From Thioalkalivibrio sp. ALJT (lineage in GTDB: Bacteria > Pseudomonadota > Gammaproteobacteria > Ectothiorhodospirales > Ectothiorhodospiraceae), in contig NZ_KB907121.1 of NCBI RefSeq assembly GCF_000381825.1, positions 330,001 through 394,000 on the forward strand: a DNA stretch of 64,000 nt, in the 5' to 3' direction. Position 1 is the first letter of the stretch. Each line of letters opens with the position of its first letter. The notes beneath the pieces were generated by a model. The model did no database searches, was not told the origin of the DNA, and saw only the letters and a program-made list of their open reading frames with translations. Below are positions 1 through 8,803 of the stretch, one piece after another. Made by a program: the position numbers and the translations under genes.

Positions 1-962
1 ATCAGCGCAACCGGCACCGCGGCAACCGCCTGATGGGCATGGCGGCGCTCGGCTGGCGAGACGTGCCACGTAACGACACCGCCCGATTCCGCGATACCGG
101 CGTGTTCGCGGAGCTGGAGTATCCGCTGACGGACACCCGCCGCCTGGTAACGGGGCTGCGCATGGATCGCTCGCGGGCCGAGGCCCAGGCCGAAAACGGA
201 TTCGGCGGGGCCGCGGCCGGGAGCGTCGACAGCAGCAACCAGATGAGCGGCTTCCTGCGGGTCGAACAGGACTTCGCGGCCTGGCCGGCCACCGGGTACC
301 TGGGTATCGGGCGGGCCGAACGCGCCGCCGACTTCTGGGAACGCCGTCGCGTGTTCGAGCTGGAGACCGAGACACTCACTCAGCTGGATCTGGGCGTACA
401 GGTGCATCATGGCGACCTGACCGGATCCCTGGCCATCTTCTACGGTCAGTTCGATGACTACATCCTGATCGCCCGCGAGGCCCCCGAGGCGCGCAACGTC
501 GATGCCACCACCTATGGCGCAGAGCTGGATCTGGCCTGGGCGCTGCACCCAAGCTGGACCGCCCGCGCCAGCGCCGCCTGGGTGCGCGCCCGGAATGACA
601 GTGATGGCGTGCCCCTGGCACAGACGCCCCCCGCCGAGCTCACCCTGGGCCTGGAGTACGCGGCCGGGAACCGCTTTGCCGGGGCGCAGGTGCGCGGCGT
701 TGCGCGCCAGGACCGCATCCACCTCGATCACGGCACCATCTACAGCTTTGATACCGAGGAAACGCCCGGATTTGCCACCGCCGCGGTCTATGCCGGGATG
801 GAGGTCTTCGGAAACTCGCGGATCACCTTCGGTATCGACAACCTGTTCGACCGCAGCTACCGCGAGCATATCCAGCGCGGTCAGGCCGAGCTCGGCACCG
901 CGACACGATCCATCAACGAGCCGGGTCGCACGCTATGGGCCAACTGGACCGTAGAATTCTGA
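1..962 (+). CDS. TonB-dependent (copper) receptor, C-terminal part
   Basis: This is the C-terminal roughly 320 residues of an outer-membrane TonB-dependent receptor; the reading frame is open to the left edge, so the start and plug domain lie outside the window. The visible part is beta-barrel: alternating aromatic/polar strands, a G-x-D-N-L-F-D-R-x-Y block and a final strand ending in Phe (TVEF), the usual barrel-terminal residue. The segments around FGIDNLFDRSYREH and INEPGRTLWAN resemble what I remember of the OprC/NosA-type copper receptor family. The next gene encodes a copper chaperone, which supports a copper substrate. The family assignment is solid; the copper specificity is inferred from resemblance and neighbourhood. 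Confidence 0.8.
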   Translation, partial: QRNRHRGNRLMGMAALGWRDVPRNDTARFRDTGVFAELEYPLTDTRRLVTGLRMDRSRAEAQAENGFGGAAAGSVDSSNQMSGFLRVEQDFAAWPATGYLGIGRAERAADFWERRRVFELETETLTQLDLGVQVHHGDLTGSLAIFYGQFDDYILIAREAPEARNVDATTYGAELDLAWALHPSWTARASAAWVRARNDSDGVPLAQTPPAELTLGLEYAAGNRFAGAQVRGVARQDRIHLDHGTIYSFDTEETPGFATAAVYAGMEVFGNSRITFGIDNLFDRSYREHIQRGQAELGTATRSINEPGRTLWANWTVEF

Positions 963-1015
963 TCCAATATCGGGCGCACGGGTTTCGCCGGCGCCCCACG
1001 ACGAGGAAGCAAGAG

Positions 1016-1570
1016 ATGAACACATCCATTCGCACGCTTTGCGCACTCGCGCTGGTCGGCCTGTTCGCCACATCCGGTGCACATGCCCATCATGTTGAGG
1101 GCCACGAAGAACCGGGGTTCTGTGACTGCATGGAGGGCGTCGAGATCGATGAGCGGCCCTGGGTGCGCCTGATGCCCCCCGGCATGCGCAACACGGCCGG
1201 CTATATGACCCTGCGAAACACAACGGACGAAGATATCGACCTCGTGTCCGGGTCGTCGCCGGTTGCAGCGGTGACCGAGCTGCATGACCACGTGGAGGAC
1301 GAAGCAGGCGTGATGCGCATGCGCGAGGTCGAGGCCATCACCATTCCGGCCGGTGGCAAGGTAGAACTGCTACCCGGTGGCCTGCACGTGATGCTGATTG
1401 ACCTGCACGAGCCCCTGCAGGAAGGCCAGGCCGTCTCCATTGAACTGCATACCCACTCGGGCGAGCTGTTCACCGTGGAGGCCGAAGTCCGGCGTGCCGA
1501 GGGAGGGATGATGGGTCATGGTCACGAACACGACCAGGGTCATGGGACCGATGGCCATCACCATCACTGA
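1016..1570 (+). CDS. Periplasmic PCuAC-family copper chaperone
   Basis: 184 residues. An N-terminal signal peptide (residues 1-24, cleavage after AHA) sends it to the periplasm. The PCuAC copper-binding pattern H-x11-M-x21-H-x-M is exact: H90, M102, H124 and M126. Proteins of this family carry Cu(I) to the CuA/CuB sites of cytochrome oxidase. Two additions may bind further metal: a C-x-C pair (C36, C38) in FCDCM and a His-rich tail over the last 20 residues ending in four His. The ATG at 1016 is preferred because GAGGA lies at 1003-1007, 8 nt upstream; an in-frame extension back to 935 would overlap the receptor gene and lacks such a site. It lies 53 nt downstream of the receptor and is probably co-transcribed. 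Confidence 0.9.
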   Translation: MNTSIRTLCALALVGLFATSGAHAHHVEGHEEPGFCDCMEGVEIDERPWVRLMPPGMRNTAGYMTLRNTTDEDIDLVSGSSPVAAVTELHDHVEDEAGVMRMREVEAITIPAGGKVELLPGGLHVMLIDLHEPLQEGQAVSIELHTHSGELFTVEAEVRRAEGGMMGHGHEHDQGHGTDGHHHH

Positions 1571-1581
1571 CCCGTGAGGCA

Positions 1582-1605
1582 CGGGGGTACCCGCGGGTGC
1601 CCCCG
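1582..1605. terminator. Hairpin between convergent genes
   Basis: An 11-bp inverted repeat (arms 1582-1592 and 1595-1605, one G-T pair) sits between the ends of the chaperone gene and the convergent Cache-domain gene. The T run after it is short (TTTC at 1617-1620), so it may be a weak or bidirectional terminator. Confidence 0.4.
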
Positions 1606-1619
1606 CACCGCCCCGGTTT

Positions 1620-2570
1620 CTACCCGGTGGCGCCGATCCAGAACTCGATGGAGCGGCCGAGGAAGTCGTCCCAGGTCATGTAGTGGGAGCCGTCGCAGGA
1701 GAAGGTCAGACTGACCATCCCGTTGAACAGGTTCACCGAGGCCGAACGCAGGTAGACGGTCTCGTCGGCGAAGCGCAGGGCCTTGAGCCCTTCGAAGACG
1801 CGGCCCACGGCGTCCTTCGGGAGCAGCGCCTCCTCCGGGTAGGGCTCATGGGGGAAGGCGAGGCAGACATCCGGGTCGGCGAGCGATTCGTGGGTCAGGA
1901 TGCGGTAGCGGTATGGGTCCTCGGTGGTCCACAGCGTGGCCCGCGAACTGGAAAAATGAAATACCCCCTGGAACACCCCGCGCTCGGTGAACAGCTCTTC
2001 CAGAATGGCGAGCGCGGTGTCCATGTTCTGGTCCATCAGGCTGTCGGTACGGCTCTGCAGGAACAGCGTGCCGCGGATGGACGGGTCGCCCTTGATCTGA
2101 CGCCATTCGCTGGGCTCCTCGTACAGGTCCTCCGTCAGATCCGGCAGATTGCGCAGGTCAAAGTCTGCGCCGAGGAAACCAAGGGCATTGCCCTCTTCGT
2201 CACGGACCAGCTGCAGAGCGGTCAGCGACGGGCGCCGCCCGAGCAGACTGATGTATGCGTCCGACAACAGGAAGCCATCGGCCGGTACGGCCTGCTTCAT
2301 GTAGGGCCGTTGCGAGCGATCGCGGCCGAAGTGCTCCGGCAGGACGCCGCTGCGCGAAATGTTGTCGGAGAGCTGGACGCCTTCGGTATTCAGTGCATAC
2401 ACGAAGGTTGCCTCCGGTAGCTGCCGGATCGCCTCCTCCAGGACCGAATCCAGCACCTCACGCCGTGGCCAGACGGTCGCCAGCCGCCCGGCGATCTCCG
2501 CCAGGGGATCGTGCAGCTTGTCTTCCAGGTACTCGCGCTGGTGTTCGATCGCCTTCTTCAGTTCCGTCAT
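1620..2570 (-). CDS. Cache (PDC)-domain sensory protein without output domain
   Basis: 316 residues starting at MTELKK. Residues about 20-150 have the features of an extracellular-type Cache/PDC ligand-binding domain: a long N-terminal helix, an RPYMKQ motif, a LSDAYIS strand, and GNALGFLGADFDL where such domains have the conserved G-x-x-x-G-D strand. There is no signal peptide, transmembrane helix, histidine-kinase, GGDEF, EAL or methyl-accepting segment, so it is a free-standing, apparently cytoplasmic sensor module. The C-terminal half (ERGVFQGVFHFSSSRATLW onwards) is not recognised. A longer frame reaches 2891 but the extra 107 residues are low-complexity and overlap the next gene. Ligand and partner are unknown. 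Confidence 0.7.
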   Translation of the reverse strand: MTELKKAIEHQREYLEDKLHDPLAEIAGRLATVWPRREVLDSVLEEAIRQLPEATFVYALNTEGVQLSDNISRSGVLPEHFGRDRSQRPYMKQAVPADGFLLSDAYISLLGRRPSLTALQLVRDEEGNALGFLGADFDLRNLPDLTEDLYEEPSEWRQIKGDPSIRGTLFLQSRTDSLMDQNMDTALAILEELFTERGVFQGVFHFSSSRATLWTTEDPYRYRILTHESLADPDVCLAFPHEPYPEEALLPKDAVGRVFEGLKALRFADETVYLRSASVNLFNGMVSLTFSCDGSHYMTWDDFLGRSIEFWIGATG

Positions 2571-2718
2571 GGTACAGCTCGATCCCTTCTGGTGCAGGGC
2601 GGATTCGCCCTCAGGCGCCACGGCAGCATCGCGCCCGCCGCTGCCGTGGCCTGACCTGTTCTGGCGGGATCCGTGCCCGGGACGCGCACCCGCCGCTCCA
2701 GCGCGGCCCGGACCCGTC

Positions 2719-2934
2719 TCAGGAACGGGCGTTATTGCGCCGGCGGGAGCGGCGCCACAGCCAGCCGCCGAGGCCAACCAGCGCGACCAGCAACAACGCC
2801 AGGGGCCACACATGCTCGGGCGAACTGAGATAGTGGAGCAGGGAGTGCCCTTCGCCATGCCCGTGGCCCGGATGGGCGAGGGCCGGGGCACTGGTCAGGA
2901 CGAGGAAGGTGGAAACCACGCTGCGAACGATCAT
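2719..2934 (-). CDS. Small His-rich single-span membrane protein
   Basis: 71 residues. The first 20 residues form a signal peptide ending ALA, followed by a His-rich stretch (HPGHGHGEGHSLLHYL, residues 21-36) and one hydrophobic helix (about residues 44-60) capped by a basic tail WRRSRRRNN. The predicted topology puts the His cluster in the periplasm. The start at 2934 is supported by GGAGAG about 8 nt upstream. The His cluster suggests metal binding, in keeping with the copper genes 1.2 kb away, but no family function is known to me. It lies upstream of and on the same strand as the Cache-domain gene (148 nt apart). Confidence 0.6.
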   Translation of the reverse strand: MIVRSVVSTFLVLTSAPALAHPGHGHGEGHSLLHYLSSPEHVWPLALLLVALVGLGGWLWRRSRRRNNARS

Positions 2935-3024
2935 CGTCGGTCTCTCCGGATGCGCTTGGGTTCGCGTCCCATGATAGCCCTCCGCAGCCGTCGCGTCAGC
3001 GCAACCGACCCCGCCCGGGACCAC

Positions 3025-3323
3025 TCCCGAGCGCGCAGACGCCCCCCCCCGGACTCACCGGGGCGTCCTCCATCGGCTGGAACCCGCCCCGGCCCTTCAG
3101 GGCCGGGAGATGCCGCGCATGGCCAGCAGCACTCCCGGAAGCACGCGGATGGATGGGTTGCATACGAATTGCTGAAATTTTTCGCCATACCCGGCAGTAC
3201 GGCCCATGACACGGTAACGGCCCCGGGCTCGGGCCCGGCGGGTAGATTGAGCACGCTCAAGTTCCACCGTTCCCGGTCGTTATCGTCGAGAGGGAGGCCA
3301 CACTTCTCCCCCGAGGAACCAAC
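3025..3323. other. Intergenic stretch with hairpin and palindrome
   Basis: No convincing gene. It contains a perfect 8-bp hairpin with a 4-nt loop (3088-3107, CCCGGCCC/GGGCCGGG) and the TTGA-N6-TCAA palindrome listed separately. A 215-codon minus-strand frame crosses it but has atypical composition and no family resemblance. Confidence 0.5.
3247..3260. promoter_or_regulatory. TTGA-N6-TCAA palindrome (FNR/ANR-like site)
   Basis: The sequence TTGAGCACGCTCAA is a perfect inverted repeat with the outer half-sites of the FNR/CRP-superfamily consensus (TTGAT-N4-ATCAA). The inner T/A positions are G/C, so it is an imperfect match. Its centre is about 70 nt upstream of the small reading frame at 3324. 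Function is a guess. Confidence 0.25.
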
Positions 3324-3599
3324 ATGCTGTCCGGAAACCCGCTCTCCGATCTTGCGCTGCTGCGGCCGCATCCCAGCCCCTCGGCACCCGCGTCGGGGCT
3401 GCCTGCAGTCGGCTCGGGCTATTCGCTGAACAACGGCAATATCAAGGGCACAGTAGCCGTCATTGATGGTCTCCGTGTCCACCATGAGGAACGGGTCAAG
3501 CTGTTTGGCAGCAGCGAGCAGTTGACCCTGACCAACCGCCAGGGAAACAGGCTGTCCCTGCACACGCAGCAGCATCACTGGATCGACACCCGCGCATAG
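3324..3599 (+). CDS. Small hypothetical protein
   Basis: 91 codons with ATG at 3324 and a good ribosome site (GAGGA 6 nt upstream). The N-terminal third is Pro/Ser-rich (PHPSPSAPASG); the rest is mixed polar and ends HHWIDTRA. No family is recognised and no signal peptide or membrane segment is visible. It is followed 4 nt later by a terminator-like hairpin and preceded by a regulatory-looking palindrome, which favours a real transcribed gene. A chance frame in GC-rich DNA is the alternative. Confidence 0.4.
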   Translation: MLSGNPLSDLALLRPHPSPSAPASGLPAVGSGYSLNNGNIKGTVAVIDGLRVHHEERVKLFGSSEQLTLTNRQGNRLSLHTQQHHWIDTRA

Positions 3600-3603
3600 G
3601 GAA

Positions 3604-3637
3604 GCGCCGGCTAAAGCCGTCCCGGCTTTCTCGGCGC
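3604..3637 (+). terminator. Terminator-like hairpin
   Basis: The core is a perfect 7-bp stem, AAAGCCG/CGGCTTT (3613-3619 and 3623-3629), with a 3-nt loop. An outer 6-bp stem pairs 3604-3609 with 3632-3637. The T run is short and lies inside the stem. Confidence 0.45.
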
Positions 3638-3669
3638 ACGCGGCACTGCAAACGCGGTTTCCAGCTTGA

Positions 3670-4009
3670 GAGACGCTGATTGAATGGCACGTCCGTGCTC
3701 AAGTCGCTTTTGCGTGCGTTTAATGCGCGGTGACGGCCGTGCGGTCATTCTGCACAAAGGAACCGCAACGCCGTTCCCGCGCCCGTTTTTGATCAAAAAA
3801 CGGGCGGCCGAGCCCCTGCTTTCAATAGCTTGTGGGGTTGGTGCCCCCCCGGTTCTGAATGAATATGGCCCAATCCTGCGTTGCTCCCCGAATCCATCAG
3901 AAACGGGCGGGTAGAACCACTACCCGCTGTTTGAGGCGCCTTGTCTCGGAACGCTTGTCTCCAGAAACTGGGGGGCACCCACGCGGACGTGCGATTCAAT
4001 CAGCGTCTC
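3670..4009. mobile_element. MITE-like element, family A copy 1
   Basis: 340 bp bounded by 26-bp terminal inverted repeats (3670-3695 and 3984-4009) that differ at one position. The left end starts GAGACGCTGATTGAATGG. Inside are two perfect hairpins: 3780-3806 (11-bp arms around GATCA) and 3907-3927 (GCGGGTAG/CTACCCGC). No transposase is encoded; short frames on both strands are incidental. The interior aligns in order with a second copy at 25170-25466, sharing blocks such as TGCGTGCG, GGTGACGG, GAACCGCAAC and CGGGCGG. No clear target-site duplication is visible. Confidence 0.75.
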
Positions 4010-4017
4010 CCTTGGCT

Positions 4018-4069
4018 CGGAATCAGCCACCTGCGGTGGTCGATTCCGGCGGCACAGCCATGTGCCGCC
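4018..4069. repeat. Two adjoining hairpins
   Basis: The first hairpin (4018-4048) pairs CGGAATC with GATTCCG and has an inner CCACC/GGTGG stem around TGC. The second (4048-4069) is a perfect 9-bp stem, GGCGGCACA/TGTGCCGCC, with a GCCA loop. They touch end to end and begin 8 nt after the MITE-like element. A paired-hairpin REP/BIME-type unit is possible; no second copy was noticed in the window. The remaining 200 bp up to the transporter gene hold nothing else I can name. Confidence 0.5.
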
Positions 4070-4273
4070 AGGAAACGCTTATAAATCCGCGTGGCCCACC
4101 AGGAGCCCTCCCCGGACCACCACCTTTCGTAACGGCATGAGGCCCATGGGCATGGCCCGTGCGAGCCTGTATCCTCCGATGGGCCCAGCCGGCCTGCCCG
4201 TGGGCCGAGACCGTACGCCGGCACCAACGGCCGGGCGGGAACCATCGACTCAGCAAACAACAAGGAACAAGTA

Positions 4274-5185
4274 ATGGGCCTGGGTGTAGGACTGGTGGTG
4301 CTGGCCGCCTTCTTCTGGGGGCTGTCGGGCGGGATCGGCGGCATCCTGATGGCCGATGGCTGGGACGCCTTCGTCGTCTCGTTCTACCGCGGCGCCATCG
4401 GGCTGCTGTTCGTGCTGATCTGGCTCGCCTGGCGCCCGGGCGGCAGCGGACTGGGCAGCGCCAGGATGTGGTTCTGGTCGGCCGTGGCCGGTCTGGGCGT
4501 GGCGGGCAACTTCGCGTTCTACTTCCTCAGCATCGCGCATGGCAGTGTGGCAGTCGCCGCCACCCTGATGTACTGCGCCCCGGTGTTTGTTTACCTGATC
4601 TCCTTTGCGCTGAAGCTGGAAAGCCCGACCACCCTCAAGCTCGTGGCCATTGCGATGGTCATGGTGGGCATCGTGCTGCTCACCCAGATCTACGATACCG
4701 GAGCGGGCAACGTGACCCTGATCGGCGCCGGTGCCGGCCTGCTGGCGGGTCTGTCCTACGCGATCTTCATCTTCGGCTTCAAATATGCCGGTCAGCACGG
4801 CAGTCCGCAGGCGATCCTGACGATTGCCTTCGGCGTGCTCGTCATCCTGCTGATGCTGCCGGGCGACAACACCCAGATGGTAAAGGTCCTGAGCACCCCC
4901 GACTGGCCGCTGTTCCTGGCCCTGGGCATCTTCGGCGCCGGTCTGTCCTTCGCCTTCTACATCAACGGGCTGCGGACCACGGCCCCGGCGGTCGCCTCCA
5001 TCGTCGCGATGATCGAGCCGGTCACCGCCACCCTGTTCGGCGTGGTGATCCTGCACGAAAGCCTGGCGATCGTGCAGATGATCGGCATGGCCCTGATCCT
5101 GGTCACGGTCACCGCCCTCAGCGTCGCCTCGCGCGCCACCCCGCCGCCGGTGCCGGACCGGGGCCGCGACGACGGCCAGGGGTAA
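4274..5185 (+). CDS. EamA/DMT-family transporter
   Basis: 303 residues, almost entirely hydrophobic, with about ten membrane-spanning helices arranged as two EamA halves (roughly residues 5-135 and 150-285). Typical family landmarks are FFWGLSGG in helix 1, FYRGAIGLL in helix 2 and, in the second half, ASIVAMIEPVTATLFG followed by LHESL. The family exports or imports small metabolites such as amino acids; the substrate cannot be read from sequence. Start ATG 4274 has AAGGA 8 nt upstream. It is followed 92 nt later by gdhA on the same strand, so a link to amino-acid or nitrogen metabolism is possible but unproven. Confidence 0.85.
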   Translation: MGLGVGLVVLAAFFWGLSGGIGGILMADGWDAFVVSFYRGAIGLLFVLIWLAWRPGGSGLGSARMWFWSAVAGLGVAGNFAFYFLSIAHGSVAVAATLMYCAPVFVYLISFALKLESPTTLKLVAIAMVMVGIVLLTQIYDTGAGNVTLIGAGAGLLAGLSYAIFIFGFKYAGQHGSPQAILTIAFGVLVILLMLPGDNTQMVKVLSTPDWPLFLALGIFGAGLSFAFYINGLRTTAPAVASIVAMIEPVTATLFGVVILHESLAIVQMIGMALILVTVTALSVASRATPPPVPDRGRDDGQG

Positions 5186-5208
5186 TCTGCACCAGAATGG
5201 GGCATTAA

Positions 5209-6626
<1,418 letters not shown>

Positions 6627-6627
<1 letters not shown>

Positions 6628-6800
6628 GAGCCTGTCGGATCCGGGACGGATCTGCTGCGCGCGCGGTCCCTTTTCCGCGCGCGCTCTCTCGTTACATCGT
6701 CTCACCATGCGCCGGGAGAGACCGAAAAAAGGGCCTCCCTCTCCTGCCCCAAGCTCACGCCGATCACCCGGGCCCGACCGGGACCTGGCGGGCCGATGCC
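6627..6800. mobile_element. MITE-like element, family B copy 1 (diverged)
   Basis: The left end GGAGCCTGTCGGAT followed by CCGGGACGGATC matches the terminal repeat of the better preserved copy at 25467-25574. About 80 nt further right, GGGAGAGACCGAAAAAAGGG and the following CTCTCC match that copy's internal hairpin (GGAGAG/CTCTCC). The right end is degenerate (CGATCACCC near 6763), so the right boundary is approximate. A second strong hairpin (6657-6684) is inserted relative to the other copy. It lies between the end of gdhA and the convergent end of the diguanylate cyclase gene. Confidence 0.5.
6657..6684. terminator. GC-rich hairpin downstream of gdhA
   Basis: A perfect 10-bp stem, GCGCGCGCGG/CCGCGCGCGC, encloses an 8-nt loop TCCCTTTT and is followed by TCTCTCGTT. 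It could end gdhA transcription although the T run is weak. It lies inside the repeat element. Confidence 0.45.
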
Positions 6801-6815
6801 GATGCCACCGCCCGT

Positions 6816-7997
6816 TCAATCCCCGGCGGCTGCTCGCTTGTAGACATGTTCGGCCGCTGCGGGGGCGGCCCGTTCGGTGCGGTTACGCCCCAGGCGCTTG
6901 GCCTCGTAGAGCGCCCGATCGGCCCGGGAAAAGGCCGCGCGCAACTGATGCTCGTCCAGCCTGATCGCGGGCACCAGGCCGATGGAAACCGTGCAATCCG
7001 GCAGGCCTGCACGGGACGATGCAAAGCGCTCGCGGATGGCTTCTGCCTGCGCCAGGGGGTCTTCGCTGAAGGTGAGCAGGGCGAATTCTTCGCCGCCGAG
7101 GCGTACGGGGAGGTCCTCGGGCCCGGCAGCGGCCTGCATGTCCAGGGCGAGACGCCGCAGGACCTGATCCCCCACGTCGTGTCCATGATGGTCGTTGATG
7201 CGTTTGAAATGATCGAGATCGAACATCATCAAGGCGCAGTGGCGACATGCCGGCCGATCCGACTGCAGAAGGAGCTGGACCCGGGTGCGAAAACCCAGGC
7301 GGTTGAGAAGCCCCGTGAGGGGATCAATCCCGGCAGCGTTGCGGAGATTGTGGACGACATGTGTAACCAACAAAGCCACAATCAGCATCACCAGCGTTAA
7401 CAGGCCAACCACCTGCCCCAGAAACAGGGTTATGTGCGGCCAGCCGGGGTCGAACAGACTGTGCGCCGGCAACCCCAGGCCAATGGCCACAATAATACGC
7501 CCGGCCGTCAGAGCGGCCATGACAAACCCGACGAGCGCCGTCGCCCGATGCAGGGCCTTGCTGGAGGCCCGAGGCGCCTCCCACCAAAGCAGAGAGGCAA
7601 GACCCACCATCGGTACTAACATCAACAGGTTGACGACCACGGTCCGGACCACGATATCCGGCTGGACCTGCGTGAACCAGTAGCCCAGCAGAAGCATCAG
7701 GACCGGTAACGACCACCAGATCCGGTGCGGCGCGCGGAGGAAGTGCCATTGATACAGGCCCTGCCACAACATCAGCAACGAGAGCACACCCAGGGCATTG
7801 GCCATCACGACGGACAGCACGGGCGAAACCATGCCCTGGAGAGACAACAGGAAGATGCAAACGGCACCGGCCAGGGCACCGACCTGCAGCGACCGGAAAC
7901 CGGGCTCACGATCCAGGCGCTGAATGACCACCGCCAGTAGCAGATAGATCAGCGCCAGCGCGATAACGACGCCCAGAATAAATGCGCGAAAATCCAT
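6816..7997 (-). CDS. Membrane-bound diguanylate cyclase
   Basis: 393 residues. The N-terminal 210 residues contain six to seven hydrophobic helices of no recognised sensory family. A C-terminal GGDEF domain follows, with DPLTGLLNRLGF at its start, FDLDHFKRINDHHGHDVGD for metal/GTP binding and the active-site signature as GGEEF (residues 301-305), which is catalytically competent in this family. It should make cyclic di-GMP from GTP at the inner membrane. The RxxD allosteric inhibition site is missing: the sequence before the signature is AGPEDLPVRL, with Gly where Arg would be. It stands alone and converges on gdhA. Confidence 0.9.
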   Translation of the reverse strand: MDFRAFILGVVIALALIYLLLAVVIQRLDREPGFRSLQVGALAGAVCIFLLSLQGMVSPVLSVVMANALGVLSLLMLWQGLYQWHFLRAPHRIWWSLPVLMLLLGYWFTQVQPDIVVRTVVVNLLMLVPMVGLASLLWWEAPRASSKALHRATALVGFVMAALTAGRIIVAIGLGLPAHSLFDPGWPHITLFLGQVVGLLTLVMLIVALLVTHVVHNLRNAAGIDPLTGLLNRLGFRTRVQLLLQSDRPACRHCALMMFDLDHFKRINDHHGHDVGDQVLRRLALDMQAAAGPEDLPVRLGGEEFALLTFSEDPLAQAEAIRERFASSRAGLPDCTVSIGLVPAIRLDEHQLRAAFSRADRALYEAKRLGRNRTERAAPAAAEHVYKRAAAGD

Positions 7998-8189
7998 AAC
8001 GTGTGGAGTCTACGTCAAGCCCTGCGCACAGCGACGTTTTGTAGTTCGGGGCATGGGGATATACCGGCCCCCGCGAGGCCGGCGCGGATTCGGATCATGG
8101 CCCGACCAATCGCAGGCCGGGCCGGCCGCAATGAGTCCTTCACCTTCCCGGCCCCATCCGCCGCCTGATCCGTCCCCACAGGGTTCGGA

Positions 8190-8669
8190 TCAGCGACAGG
8201 CGTCTGGCCGGGGCCTGGTGAATTCCTTCAGGATCATCCGGCTCATCCGGGAAATCGCTGCGGAGCTCTCGGGTGAGAGCCCGGCCCCATCCTCAACGCG
8301 GGCGGGCTCGATACCGTGGACGATGAGATTGTCCGGAAGCTCGCCCAGCGAGCGGGCGAGTTCGACGGCCTCGGCCAGGCCGATACCGTGGGAGGAGTAG
8401 CGGGCGCCGCGCGGCAGGGGCTCGCGGGCGTCCAGGCGGTGGAGGGTGCCGGGGGCGGCGCCGGTGACGATGGCATCGACGAGGATCACTGGCTCGTGGC
8501 CCTGCCACAGCTCCATGAGTTCGGCGGGCTCGCCGTGGCTTTTCGCGGTGGCGAGGCCCGGGGTGTCGGCCAGCGCATCCACCACGGCGTGGCCAATGCC
8601 GTCGTCGCCGCGCCAGGGGTTGCCGATGCCGATGACCAGCGGGCCCTTGTCAGTACTCACGGCCCGCAT
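8190..8669 (-). CDS. [NiFe]-hydrogenase maturation protease
   Basis: About 159 residues of the HyaD/HycI peptidase family, which clips the C-terminal tail of the hydrogenase large subunit after nickel insertion. Landmarks are the N-terminal IGIGNPWRGDDGIG loop, the central ILVDAIVTG Asp and the SSHGIGLAEAVELA His, the places where the family binds nickel. The start is uncertain: ATG 8669 and GTG 8660 (VSTDKG) are both plausible and neither has a strong ribosome site. The frame extends to 8879 without family resemblance. Its expected substrate is the large subunit encoded 1.1 kb upstream on the same strand, from which it is separated by toxin-antitoxin genes. Confidence 0.85.
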   Translation of the reverse strand: MRAVSTDKGPLVIGIGNPWRGDDGIGHAVVDALADTPGLATAKSHGEPAELMELWQGHEPVILVDAIVTGAAPGTLHRLDAREPLPRGARYSSHGIGLAEAVELARSLGELPDNLIVHGIEPARVEDGAGLSPESSAAISRMSRMILKEFTRPRPDACR

Positions 8670-8803
8670 CCCGCGAAGCGGTTCGCTTGCCGGATCGGTT
8701 CCCGGCAAGAGTGATGGTCTCCGGCCAGCACCGCGATGCCCAGGCTCGCTGGAACACGCTCCGGCACAGGCGTAACCTGAAAGACCACCACCCCTTGTGA
8801 ACA

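Noticed and set aside
2931-3578. 215-codon minus-strand frame in the 3-kb gap
   Set aside because: Atypical composition, no recognised domain, and it covers the palindrome, hairpins and the better supported 3324 frame.
3684-3914. 76-codon frame inside the family A element
   Set aside because: A similar peptide can be read in the second copy, but the frame is interrupted by hairpins and lacks a ribosome site; the similarity follows from the shared DNA.
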